Positions 42,053 through 54,000 of a stretch of 64,000 nt of DNA are shown piece after piece. The notes under the pieces are model-generated. The model saw only the letters and a list, made by a program, of their open reading frames with translations, was not told where the DNA came from and made no database searches. The stretch lies in the NCBI RefSeq assembly GCF_001042985.1, contig NZ_JYKY01000019.1:1-64000 (forward strand), read 5' to 3'. The translations under genes were made by a program, and so were the position numbers. Source of the DNA: Pseudomonas lundensis. Its GTDB lineage: Bacteria; Pseudomonadota; Gammaproteobacteria; Pseudomonadales; Pseudomonadaceae. How positions within the stretch are numbered: position 1 is the stretch's first letter; every line of letters starts with the position of its first letter.

Positions 42053-45000
42053 ATGGACGCGTTCGAACTCCCCGGTACATTGGCTCAAGCCCTGCAACAC
42101 CGCGCAGCCCGCACCCCGGACCGCCTGGCTTTACGCTTTCTTGCTGACGATCCGCAGGGTGGGCAGGTGCTGAGCTATGGCGACCTGGACCAGCGCGCGC
42201 GGACCATCGCGGCGGCCTTGCAGGCCACGGCCGGGCCGGGCGACCGCGCCGTATTGTTGTTCCCCAGCGGGCCGGACTACGTGGCGGCGTTTTTTGGTTG
42301 CCTGTATGCGGGCGTGATTGCGGTTCCGGCGTATCCGCCTGAATCGGCGCGCCGTCATCATCAGGAGCGTTTGCTGTCGATTCTGGCCGACGCCCAACCC
42401 CGCGTCCTGCTGACCCACAGCAACCTGCGCCCGCCGCTGATGCAGCTGGACGCGTTGACCGCTGCCGACGCGCCGCCGTTGCTGTGTGTGGATGCGCTTG
42501 AGCCCGGCCTGGCCCGACAGTGGCAGCCCGTGGCGGTGCAGGCCGATGACATTGCCTTTTTGCAATACACCTCAGGCTCCACGGCCTTGCCCAAAGGTGT
42601 GCAAGTGACCCACGGCAACCTGGTGGCCAACGAAGTGCTGATCCGTCGCGGCTTCGGCATCGACCTCAACCCCGACGATGTGATCGTCAGCTGGTTGCCG
42701 CTGTACCACGACATGGGCCTGATCGGCGGCCTGTTGCAGCCAATCTTCAGCGGCGTGCCGTGCGTGCTCATGTCGCCGGCGTATTTTTTGACCCGTCCGC
42801 TGCGCTGGCTGGAAGCCATCAGCGAGTACGGCGGCACCATCAGCGGCGGCCCTGATTTCGCCTATCGACTGTGCAGCGAGCGAGTCAGCGACAGTGCGCT
42901 GGCCGGTCTCGACTTGAGCCGTTGGCGCGTCGCGTACTCGGGTTCCGAGCCGATCCGTCAGGACACCCTGGAGCGCTTCGCTGAAAAATTCGCGCCCTGT
43001 GGGTTCAGTGCCAACAGCTATTTCGCCTCGTATGGCCTGGCCGAGGCCACGCTGTTTGTGGCAGGCGGCCAGCGCGGGCAGGGCATTCCTGCGTTGTGTC
43101 TGGACGAACTGGCGCTGGCTGACAACCGCATCGTGGCCGGTGACGGCAGCGCGGTCATGAGCTGCGGCACCCATCAGCCGGAACACGCAGTCATGATCGT
43201 GGAGCCCAACCGTCTGTGCGTATTGGCAGACGATTGCGTGGGCGAAGTTTGGGCCAGCGGCCCAAGCATTGCGCACGGCTATTGGCGCAACCCTGAAGCC
43301 AGCGCCACCACCTTCGTTCAATTCGAAGGTCAGACCTGGCTGCGCACCGGCGATCTGGGCTTTCTGCATGACGGTGAACTGTTTATCACCGGACGCCTGA
43401 AAGACCTGCTGATCGTGCGCGGGCAAAACCTCTACCCGCAAGACATTGAAAAAACCATCGAGCGCGAAGTGGAGGTGGTGCGCAAAGGTCGCGTGGCGGC
43501 GTTCGCGGTGAATGTCAAAGGCGAAGAGGGGATTGGCATTGCGGCCGAGATCAGCCGCAGCGTGCAAAAAATCCTGCCGCCCGATGCGCTGATCAACGCC
43601 ATTCGCCAGGCCGTGGCTGAGGCCTGCCAGCAGGCGCCGAGTGTGGTGGTGTTGCTCAACCCCGGCGCCTTGCCCAAAACCTCCAGCGGCAAATTGCAAC
43701 GTTCTGCCTGCCGCAATCGTCTGGCCGATGGCAGCCTCGACGGTTATGCGCAGTTCCCCTCTCACGGCCCTGCGCAGGCGGACGAAGCGGACGCCGGGCG
43801 CGGCAGCGAGCTGGAAGCGTTGATCGCGTGGGTGTGGTGCGAACATTTGCAGGTCGAGCAAGTGGCCGCCGACGACCACTTTTTCCTGTTGGGCGGCAAC
43901 TCGATTCTGGCCACGCAGGTGATCGCTCACCTGCAAGCAGAACTCAAGCTGGAGCTGAGCCTGCGTGTGCTGTTCGAAGCGCCGACGCTGGGGACGTTCG
44001 CGGCGCAGGTTGCCGTATTGCAACAGGCAGGCGGCCCGGCGCAGGGCGCCATACGTGCGTTGCCGCGTGAAGAGGGCTTGCCGCAATCCTTGGCGCAACA
44101 CCGCCTGTGGTTCTTGTGGCAACTGGACCCGACCAGCCGCGCGTACACCATCCCCGGTGCATTGCGGTTGCGCGGTGAGCTGGATCAGGCCGCGCTGTGC
44201 AGCAGTTTTGCGCAGTTGATCGAGCGCCACGAGGCATTGCGAACGCGCTTTTACGAACGGGACGGGCAGGCGATGCAGCGCGTCGACGAAGCGGCCGGCT
44301 TCGACCTGCACCTCATTGACATCAGCGATCTGCCAGCCGATCAGCGGGAGGCCCGTGCGCGGCAGATCCGCGAGCAGGAAGCCTGCACCCTGTTCGACCT
44401 GGAGCAGGGGCCGTTGTATCGGGTCATGCTGGTCAAGCTCGATGAACACGAGCACCACCTGCTGCTGACCCTGCACCACATCATTGCCGACGGTTGGTCG
44501 CTGAACCTGTTGGTCGACGAGTTCTCCCGGCTGTACGCGGCGGCTTGCCTGGGTCAGTCGCTGCAACTTGCCCCTTTGGCCTTGCAATATGCCGACTACG
44601 GCAGTTGGCAGCGTCAATGGCTGGCGCAAGGCGAGGCGGGGCGCCAGCTCGATTACTGGACCCGGCAATTGGGCGATGAACACCCGGTGTTGCGTCTGGC
44701 CACCGATCACCCGCGTTCGGCCCTTAAACGGTCCAGCGCGGCCCGTCACACCCTCAAGCTGGATGCCGCCTTGAGCGACGCGGTGCGCACCGCGGCACAT
44801 GCGCACAACGCCACGTCTTTCATGTGGCTGCTGGCGACGTTTCAAACGCTGCTCTACCGCTACAGCGGCCAGCGCGACATTCGCATTGGGGTGCCCAGCG
44901 CCAACCGTGCGCGCCAGGAAACCCACGGCCTGATCGGTTTCTTCATCAACACCCTGGTGCTGCGGGCCGGACTGGACGGGCGTTTGCCGTTCACTGAACT

Positions 45001-48000
45001 GTTGGCGCAAACCCGGCAGGTCACCCTGGAGGCACAGGCGCATCAGGACGTGCCGTTTGAACAACTGATCGAGGCACTGCCGCAGGCCCGCGAACAGGGG
45101 TTGTTTCAGGTCATGTTTAACCACCAGCAACGCGATCCGGCGGCCTTGCGCCGGCTGCCGGGGTTGCTGGCCGAAGAGCTGGACTGGCACAGCCGCGAAG
45201 CCAAGTTCGATCTGCAATTGCACAGTGAAGAAGATCGCCAGGGGCGGCTGACACTGTCGTTTGATTACGCCGATGAACTGTTCGAAGCCAGCACCATTGC
45301 GCGCCTGGCCGAGCATTACGTCAGCCTGCTGCACCAAGTCAGCAAAGCCCCGGAACAGGCAGTGGGCGACCTGCACCTCGTGACGCCCGGGCAATCCGCC
45401 GAACAACAGGCCTGGGGCGCCGCGCCTTGCGCTCCGGCGTCTGAGTGGTTGCCGCAACTGCTGGAGCAACAGGCCCAGCACACGCCCGACGCCGTGGCAT
45501 TACAGTGGGACGGCGGCAGCCTCGACTTTGCCGGGCTGCATGCCCAGGCCAACCGCTTGGCCCAGTACCTGCGTGACAAAGGGGTGGGGCCGGACGTGCC
45601 GGTGGCGATTGCGGCCGAGCGATCCCCGCAACTGTTAATCGGCCTGTTGGCAATCATCAAGGCGGGCGGCGCCTATGTGCCGCTGGACCCGGATTACCCT
45701 GCAGAGCGTCTGGCCTACATGCTGGAGGACTGCGGCGCGGCGTTGCTGCTGACCCAGAGCCCGCTACTGCAAGCCTTGCCGGCGGTGCAAGGCGTGAGCG
45801 TGATTGCGATGGACCTGCTCAAGCTCGACACCTGGCCCAGCCATGCGCCGGGCCTGCACCTGCACGGCGATAACCTGGCGTATGTGATTTACACCTCCGG
45901 CTCCACTGGCTTGCCCAAAGGCGTGGGCAATACCCATGCCGCGCTGAGTGAGCGTCTGCACTGGATGCAGGCCACCTATGGGCTGCAGGCCGATGACGTG
46001 CTGCTGCAAAAAGCGCCGATCAGTTTTGACGTGTCGGTGTGGGAATGTTTTTGGCCGCTGATGATCGGTTGCCCGCTGGTACTGGCCGGGCCTGGCGAAC
46101 ACCGCGACCCGCAGCGCATTGCGCAAGTGGTGCAGCAATTTGGCGTGACCACGCTGCACTTTGTGCCGCCACTGCTGCGTGTGTTTGTCGACGAGCCGCA
46201 AACCGTGCACTGCCACAGCCTGCGTCGCCTGTTTTCCGGCGGCGAAGCGTTGCCTGCCGCGTTGCGTGACCGGGTGCTGGCGCAGTTGCCGAACGTGCAA
46301 TTGCACAACCGTTACGGGCCGACTGAAACCGCGATCAACGTCACCCATTGGGCGTGCAGCCCGGCCGACGGCGAACGCTCGCCCATCGGTCGGCCGCTGG
46401 GCAACGTGCTGTGCCGCGTGCTCGACAGCGAACTCAACCCGCTGCCCGCCGGGGTGCCGGGTGAGCTGTGCATCGGCGGCATCGGTCTGGCGCGGGGTTA
46501 CCAGCAGCGTCCGGGGCTGACCGCCGAACGGTTCATCGCTGACCCGCTGGGCGAGCCCGGCTCACGCCTGTACCGCACCGGTGATCGGGTGCGCTGGGGC
46601 GCTGAGGGGGCGCTGGAATACCTCGGTCGGCTCGATCAGCAGGTCAAGTTGCGCGGGTTCCGGGTAGAACCGCAGGAGATCGAAGCACGCTTGCTGGCGC
46701 AGCCGGGCGTGGCACACGCCGCCGTGGTGATTCGCGACACGGCCGCCGGGCCGCAGTTGATCGGTTACTACACCTGCGTTGAAAACCACGCGCTCGACAG
46801 CCAGTCACTGAGTGCCGCATTGGTACGGGAACTGCCGGAGTACATGGTGCCCGCGCAGCTCATGCAACTGGCGGCCATGCCCTTGAGCCCCAGCGGCAAG
46901 CTGGATCCGCACGCCTTGCCGTCACCGCAATGGTGCGTGCGTGAACACGTCGAGCCCGTCACCGCGCTGCAACAGCAAATTGCCGCCATCTGGCGCGAAG
47001 TGCTGGGGCAGGCGCGCATCGGGCTGCGCGATGATTTCTTTGCCCTGGGCGGGCACTCGCTGCTAGCCACGCAGATCGTGTCGCGGGTCCGGCAGGCCTG
47101 TGACGTCGAATTGGCGTTGCGCACACTGTTTGAAGCCAGTGAGCTGGGGGCGTTCGTGGACGCCGTGGCGCTGATTCAGGCAACCGGCACGCACAACACG
47201 CACTTGCCGATTGAAACGGTCGATCGCAGCCAGCCCGTACCCTTGTCGTACTCCCAGCAGCGCATGTGGTTCCTCTGGCAGATGGAACCCGACAGCCCGG
47301 CTTACAACGTCGGCGGAATGGCGCGACTTAAAGGTGTGCTGGATGTAGACCGTTTCGAGGCAGCCTTGCAGGCGCTGATCCTGCGTCACGAAACCCTGCG
47401 CACCACGTTCCCGAGCGTGGACGGGGTGGCTTGTCAGAAGGTTCACCGTGAAACCGGCCTGCACATGGCCTGGCTCGACCTCAGCGCCCTGGACCCAACC
47501 ACCCGCCAGCAGCGTTTGCAGGCGCTGGCCGACACCGAAGCGCATCGCCCGTTCGATCTGGAAACCGGCCCGTTATTGCGGGCGTGCATGGTCAAGGCCG
47601 GGGAGCGCGAGCACTACTTCGTGCTGACCTTGCACCACATCGTCACCGAAGGCTGGGCGATGGATATTTTCGCCCGCGAGCTGGGTCAGCTCTATGAAGC
47701 CTTTCTCGATGACCGACTATCGCCGCTGGCGCCGTTGGCCGTGCAGTACCTGGATTACAGCGTGTGGCAGCGCCAGTGGCTGGAATCGGGCGAGCGTCAG
47801 CGCCAGCTCGATTACTGGACCGCCCAATTGGGGCATGAGCACCCGCTGCTGGAGTTGCCGAGTGATCGCCCACGGCCCCCGGTGCAGAGCCATCAGGGTG
47901 GGTTGTTTCGCTTTGACCTGAGTGATGAGCTGGCGGCCCGCGTGCGCCGTTTCAATGCCGAGCACGGTTTGACGCTGTTCATGACCATGACCGCCACCCT

Positions 48001-51000
48001 GGCCGTATTGCTCTATCGCTACAGCGGCCAGACCGACGTGCGCATCGGCGCGCCGGTGGCCAACCGCATTCGGCCCGAAAGTGAAGGGCTGATCGGCGCC
48101 TTCCTCAACACCCAGGTGCTGCGCTGCCAGCTCGATGCGCACATGAGTGTCGGCGCGTTGCTCGAACAGGTGCGTCACACGGTGATTGAAGGTCAGTCCC
48201 ATCAGGACTTGCCGTTCGATCACGTGGTCGAAGCGCTGCAACCGCCTCGCAGCGCGGCCTACAACCCGCTGTTTCAAGTGATGTGCAACGTCCAGCGCTG
48301 GGAATTCCAGCAGCGCCGGGAGCTGGCGGGCATGACCGTCGAGTACCTGGCCAACGACGCGCGGGCCACCAAGTTTGACCTGAATCTGGAAGTCACCGAC
48401 CTCGACCATCGGCTGGGGTGCTGCCTGACGTACAGCACGGACCTGTTTGATGAGCCGCGCATCGCCCGCATGGCCACGCATTGGCGCACGCTGTTGGAGG
48501 GGTTGCTGGGTGATCCGCAACAACGCCTGAGCGACTTGCCGCTGATGCACGCCGACGAACGACAGCAACAGGTTGAGGCCATGGCCGCCCCGGCAGGTGA
48601 TTACGCCCCGGACCTGTGTATTCACACGCTGTTTGCCGAACAGGCGCTGGCGCGGCCCGAAGCCATTGCCTTGACCTTTGCCGGGCAACACCTGAGTTAC
48701 GGCGAGCTGGACAGCCGCGCCAACCGTCTGGCGTGGATGCTGCGTGAACGCGGCGTGGGCCCGCAGGTGCGGGTGGGGCTGGCGCTGGAGCGCTCGCTGG
48801 AGATGGTGGTCGGCCTGCTGGCCATTCTCAAGGCCGGGGGCGCTTACGTGCCGCTGGACCCGGAATACCCGCTCGAACGCCTGCATTACATGATTGAAGA
48901 CAGCGGCATCGGCTTGCTGCTCAGCCACCGCGCTTTGTTTGAGGCCCTGGGGCCATTGCCGCAAGGCGTGGCGCGCTGGTGTGCCGAGCAAGACGGCGCG
49001 CAACTGGCCGCCTACCCGACTGCCGAGTTGCCGTTTATCAGCCTGGCGCAGCATCAGGCCTACCTCATTTACACCTCGGGTTCCACCGGACAGCCCAAAG
49101 GGGTGGTGGTGGCCCACGGCGAAATCGCCATGCATTGCCGTGCGGTGATCGATAGCTTCGGCATGCGCCCGGACGACTGTGAACTGCATTTTTACTCCAT
49201 CAACTTCGATGCGGCGACCGAGCGGTTGCTGGTGCCGTTGCTGTGCGGCGCACGGGTGGTGTTGCGCGCTCAGGGGCAATGGGACGCGCAAGAGATCTGC
49301 CAGCTGATTAGTGAACAGCAGGTCAACATTCTGGGGTTCACCCCAAGCTACGGCAGCCAACTGGCGCAGTGGCTGGCCACGCAACAGCAGACCCTGCCGG
49401 TGCGCCTGTGCATCACGGGCGGCGAAGCCCTGACCGGTGAGCATGTGCAACGGATTCGGGCCGCGTTCCGGCCGCAACAGTTTTTCAACGCCTATGGCCC
49501 GACAGAGACCGTGGTCATGCCGCTGGCTAGCTTGGCGCCCGAGCAACTGGAGGAGGGCGCGGGCAGCGTGGCCATCGGCCGCGTGATCGGTGCCCGCGTG
49601 GCGTACATTCTCGATGCCGGGCTGGCACAGGTGCCGCAGGGCGCCATCGGCGAACTGTACGTGGGCGGCGCCGGTCTGGCGCAGGGCTATCACCAACGCC
49701 CGGGCATGACCGCCGAACGCTTTGTGGCTGACCCGTTTTCTGACGTGGGCGGACGGCTCTACCGAACCGGCGATCGGGTGCGCCAACGCGCTGACGGGCA
49801 GGTCGAATACGTGGGCCGGGTCGACCATCAGGTCAAAATCCGAGGCTTTCGCATCGAGCTGGGGGAAATCGAAAGTCGCCTGCTGGAACACCCGGCTGTG
49901 CGCGAAGCCGTGGTGCTGGCGCTGGACCTGCCCGGCGGCAAACAACTGGCGGCGTACCTGGTGTGCGACCCGGCGCAGCAGGACGAGGCCCGGCAAGCGG
50001 CCTTGCGTGAAGCGCTGAAGGCCCGGCTCAAGGTGCAGTTGCCCGATTACATGGTGCCGACCCACCTGATGCTGTTGGCCAGCATGCCGCTGACGGCCAA
50101 CGGCAAGCTGGATCGGCGTGCTTTGCCCAGCCCGGACCCCGAGCTGAACCGTCAGCACTACGTGGCCCCCAGCAACCCGCTGGAACAGCACCTGGCGCAG
50201 GTCTGGTGTGACGTGCTGAACCTGGCGCAGGTTGGGCTCAACGACAACTTCTTTGAGTTGGGCGGCGACTCGATCCTGTCGATTCAGGTGGTCAGCCGCG
50301 CCCGGCAACTGGGCATCCATTTCAGCCCGCGGGATTTGTTCCGGCATCAAACCGTGCAAGCGTTGGCGAGCGTGGCCACGCGCACCGAGCAGACCACGGC
50401 CGAACAAGGGCCACTTACGGGCGAATCGGCGTTGACCCCGATCCAGCACTGGTTCTTCGACACCGACATGCCGCACCGCGCGCACTGGAACCAGTCGGTG
50501 CTGTTGCAGCCGACCTTGCGCCTTGAGCCCGAGCTGCTGGAACAGACGCTGGTGGCATTGCGGGCGCATCACGATGCCTTGCGCCTTGGTTTTGAGTGCC
50601 ACGCCGGGCAATGGCGTGCCCAATACCGGAGCGATGCCGATCAGGCGCTGCTGTGGCAGGCCCAGGTGAATGACTGGCACGCCTGCGAGGCCCTGTTTGA
50701 TGAGGCCCAGCGCAGCCTCAACCTGGACCGCGGGCCGTTGCTGCGGGCGCTATTGATCGACGGGCCGCAGGGTGAGCAACGCCTGCTGTTGGTGATTCAC
50801 CATCTGGTCGTTGACGGTGTGTCCTGGCGGGTGCTGCTGGACGATCTGCAAACCGCTTATCGCCAACGGGCGGCGCAGGCGCCGCTGAACCTGCCCGCCA
50901 AAACCAGCGCCCTGCGTGACTGGGCCGAACGTTTGCAGGCCTATGCCGGCAGCGACGCCTTGCGCGAAGAACTGAGCCAGTGGCAAGCGCAACTCAACGG

Positions 51001-54000
51001 GCCACAGGTCGTGTTGCCTTGCGACCGGCCGCAGGGCAGCCGGCAAAACCTGCACGCGCAGACGGTCAGCGTGCGTCTGGATGCCGAGCGTACCCGTCAA
51101 TTGCTGCAACAGGCGCCGAGCGCGTACCGCACACAGGTCAATGACCTGTTGCTGACTGCGTTGGCGCGGGTCATGTGCCGCTGGACGGGGCAACCCTCGG
51201 CGTTGGTGCAACTGGAAGGCCACGGCCGGGAAACGCTGTTCGACGGCATCGACCTGAGCCGCAGCGTGGGGTGGTTCACCAGTGCCTATCCGGTGCGCCT
51301 GACCCCGCCGCTGAGCGACGATCAGGGCACTTCGATCAAAGCCATCAAGGAACACCTGCGCAGCGTGCCGCACAAGGGCCTGGGCTATGGCGTGCTGCGT
51401 TACCTCACCGACAACGCAACCCGCCAGGCACTGGCCGCATTGCCCGAAGCGGCGGTCACGTTCAATTACCTGGGTCAGTTCGACCAGAGTTTTGCCAGCG
51501 ATGCGTTATTCCGGCCGCTGGATGAACCGGTGGGGGCGGCCCATGACCCGCAGGCGTCGTTGCCCAACGAGTTGAGCATCGACAGTCAGGTCTACGGTGG
51601 CGAGTTGCTGCTGCGCTGGACCTTCAGCGCTGACCGATATGAAACGACCACCGTGCAGTTGCTGGCGCAGGACTACCTGCGCGAGCTTGAGGCGCTGATT
51701 GCGCATTGTGTGAGCGACGGTGCCGGTGGCCTGACGCCGTCGGACTTCCCGCTGGCCGCGCTCACTCAGGCGCAGCTGGACGCGCTGCCGGTGCCCGCCG
51801 AGTGCATCGAAGACGTGTACCCGCTGACCCCCATGCAGGAAGGCATGCTGTTGCACACCTTGCTGGAGCCGGGCACCGGGTTGTATTACATGCAGGACCG
51901 CTACCGCATCAACAGCGCGCTGGACCCGCAACGTTTTGCTCAGGCCTGGCAAGCCGTGGTCGCACGGCATGAAGCGTTGCGTGCCTCGTTCTGCTGGAAC
52001 GCCGGTGAGCACATGCTACAAATCATTCATCGCCCCGGCGCCACCGCCGTGGATTATCAGGACTGGAGCGATGCGCCGCAGGAAGGCCACGAAGCGCGGC
52101 TGCAAGCGTTGCTCAAGCAGGAACGTGAAGCCGGTTTCGACTTGCTCAACCAGGCGCCGTTCCACCTGCGGCTGATCCGGGTGGGGGAGGCGCGCTACTG
52201 GTTCATGATGAGCAACCACCACATCCTGATCGATGCGTGGTGCCGCTCACTGCTCATGAGTGATTTCTTTGAAATCTACAGCGCGCTGGGCGAGGGTCGT
52301 GCGCCGCAGTTGGCGCTGGCGCCGCGCTACCGTGACTACATCGGCTGGTTGCAACAGCAAAACCTGCAACAGGCCAACCAGTGGTGGCAACGCAACCTGC
52401 AAGGCTTTGAACACACCACCTACATCCCGAGCGACCGTCCGTTCCTGCGCGAGCATGCGGGCGACAGCGGCGGCATGCTGGTGGGCGATTGCTACACCCG
52501 CCTTGAGGTGCAGGACGGCGTGCGGCTGCGGGAACTGGCGCAACAGCATCAGTTGACCATCAACACCTTTGCTCAGGCAGCGTGGGCGTTGGTGCTGCGC
52601 CGATTCAGCGGCGAGCGTGACGTGTTGTTCGGCGTGACCGTGGCCGGTCGTCCGGTGGAGCTGCCACAGATGCAACACACGGTCGGGTTGTTCATCAACA
52701 GCGTGGCCCTGCGGGTACAGATGCCGGAGGACGGTCAGGCGCTGGGCGTGCGTCAATGGTTGAGTCAACTGCTGGCGCACAACATGGAACTGCGCGAGTA
52801 CGAATACCTGCCGCTGGTGACGATTCAGGAGCGCAGTGAGTTGCCAAAAGGCCAACCGCTGTTCGACAGCTTGTTCGTGTTCGAGAACGCGCCCGTGGAC
52901 ATGTCGGTCATGGACCGGGCCCAGCACCTGAAGGCCACCTCGGACTCGGGCCGTACCCATACCAACTTCCCGCTGACGGCTGTGTGCTACCCCGGTGATG
53001 ACCTGGGCCTGCACCTGTCTTATGACCAGCGTTACTTCGAGTGCAGCAGCGTCGAACGGCTGTTGTCGGAATTCAAGCGCCTGCTGCTGGCGTTAATGGA
53101 CGGGCTGGAGGGTGACATGGCGCAGTTGCCTTTGCTGGGCGACCGTGAGCGTGACTTCTTGATCGACGGTTGCAACCAGAGCCAGCGCGACTACCCGCTG
53201 GAGCACAGTTATGTCCAGTTGTTCGAAGCGCAGGTGGCGGCGCACCCCGAGCGGATTGTGGCCAGTTGCCTCGATCAGCAATGGTGCTACCGCGAGCTCA
53301 ATACGGTCAGCAACCGCCTGGGGCATGCCCTGATCAACGCCGGTGTGCGCCCGGACCAACCTGTGGCGTTGCTGGCGGAGCGCGGTTTGCCGTTGCTGGG
53401 CATGATGATTGGCAGCTTCAAGGCCGGGGCCGGTTATTTGCCGCTGGACCCGGGGCTGCCGGGCGCGCGCCTGAGCCGACTCCTCGACCTCAGCCGCGCG
53501 CCGTTACTGGTGTGCACTGAAGCGTGCCGGGAACAGGCCCAAGGGTTGATCGACGACGCCGGGTGCCCGATCCGTCCGCGCCTGCTGGTCTGGGAAGAGG
53601 TGCAGGCAGCAGCGCTCGCCGAGGATAATCCGCAGGTCTACAGCCAGCCCGACCAGCTTGCGTACGTGATTTACACCTCGGGCTCAACCGGTTTGCCCAA
53701 AGGCGTGATGGTGGAACAGCGCGGCATGCTCAACAACCAGTTGAGCAAAGTGCCGTACCTGCAACTGACCGAGCGGGACGTGATTGCCCAGACGGCCTCG
53801 CAAAGCTTTGACATCTCGGTCTGGCAGTTCCTGGCGGCCCCGTTGTTCGGGGCGCGGGTGGCGATCGTGCCGAACACCCTTGCCCATGACCCGCAGGCGT
53901 TGTTGGCGCAGGTCACTGCGCAGCGCATCAGCGTGCTGGAAAGCGTGCCGTCGCTGATTCAAGGGATGCTGGCGCAGGCGCCTGTGCCCCTCGACGGCTT

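Noticed and set aside
42572..45481. 969-codon open frame antisense to pvdL, and a similar one at 47717-50680
   Set aside because: Long antisense frames are common in high-GC Pseudomonas genes with biased third positions. The translations show no domain and no start signals.
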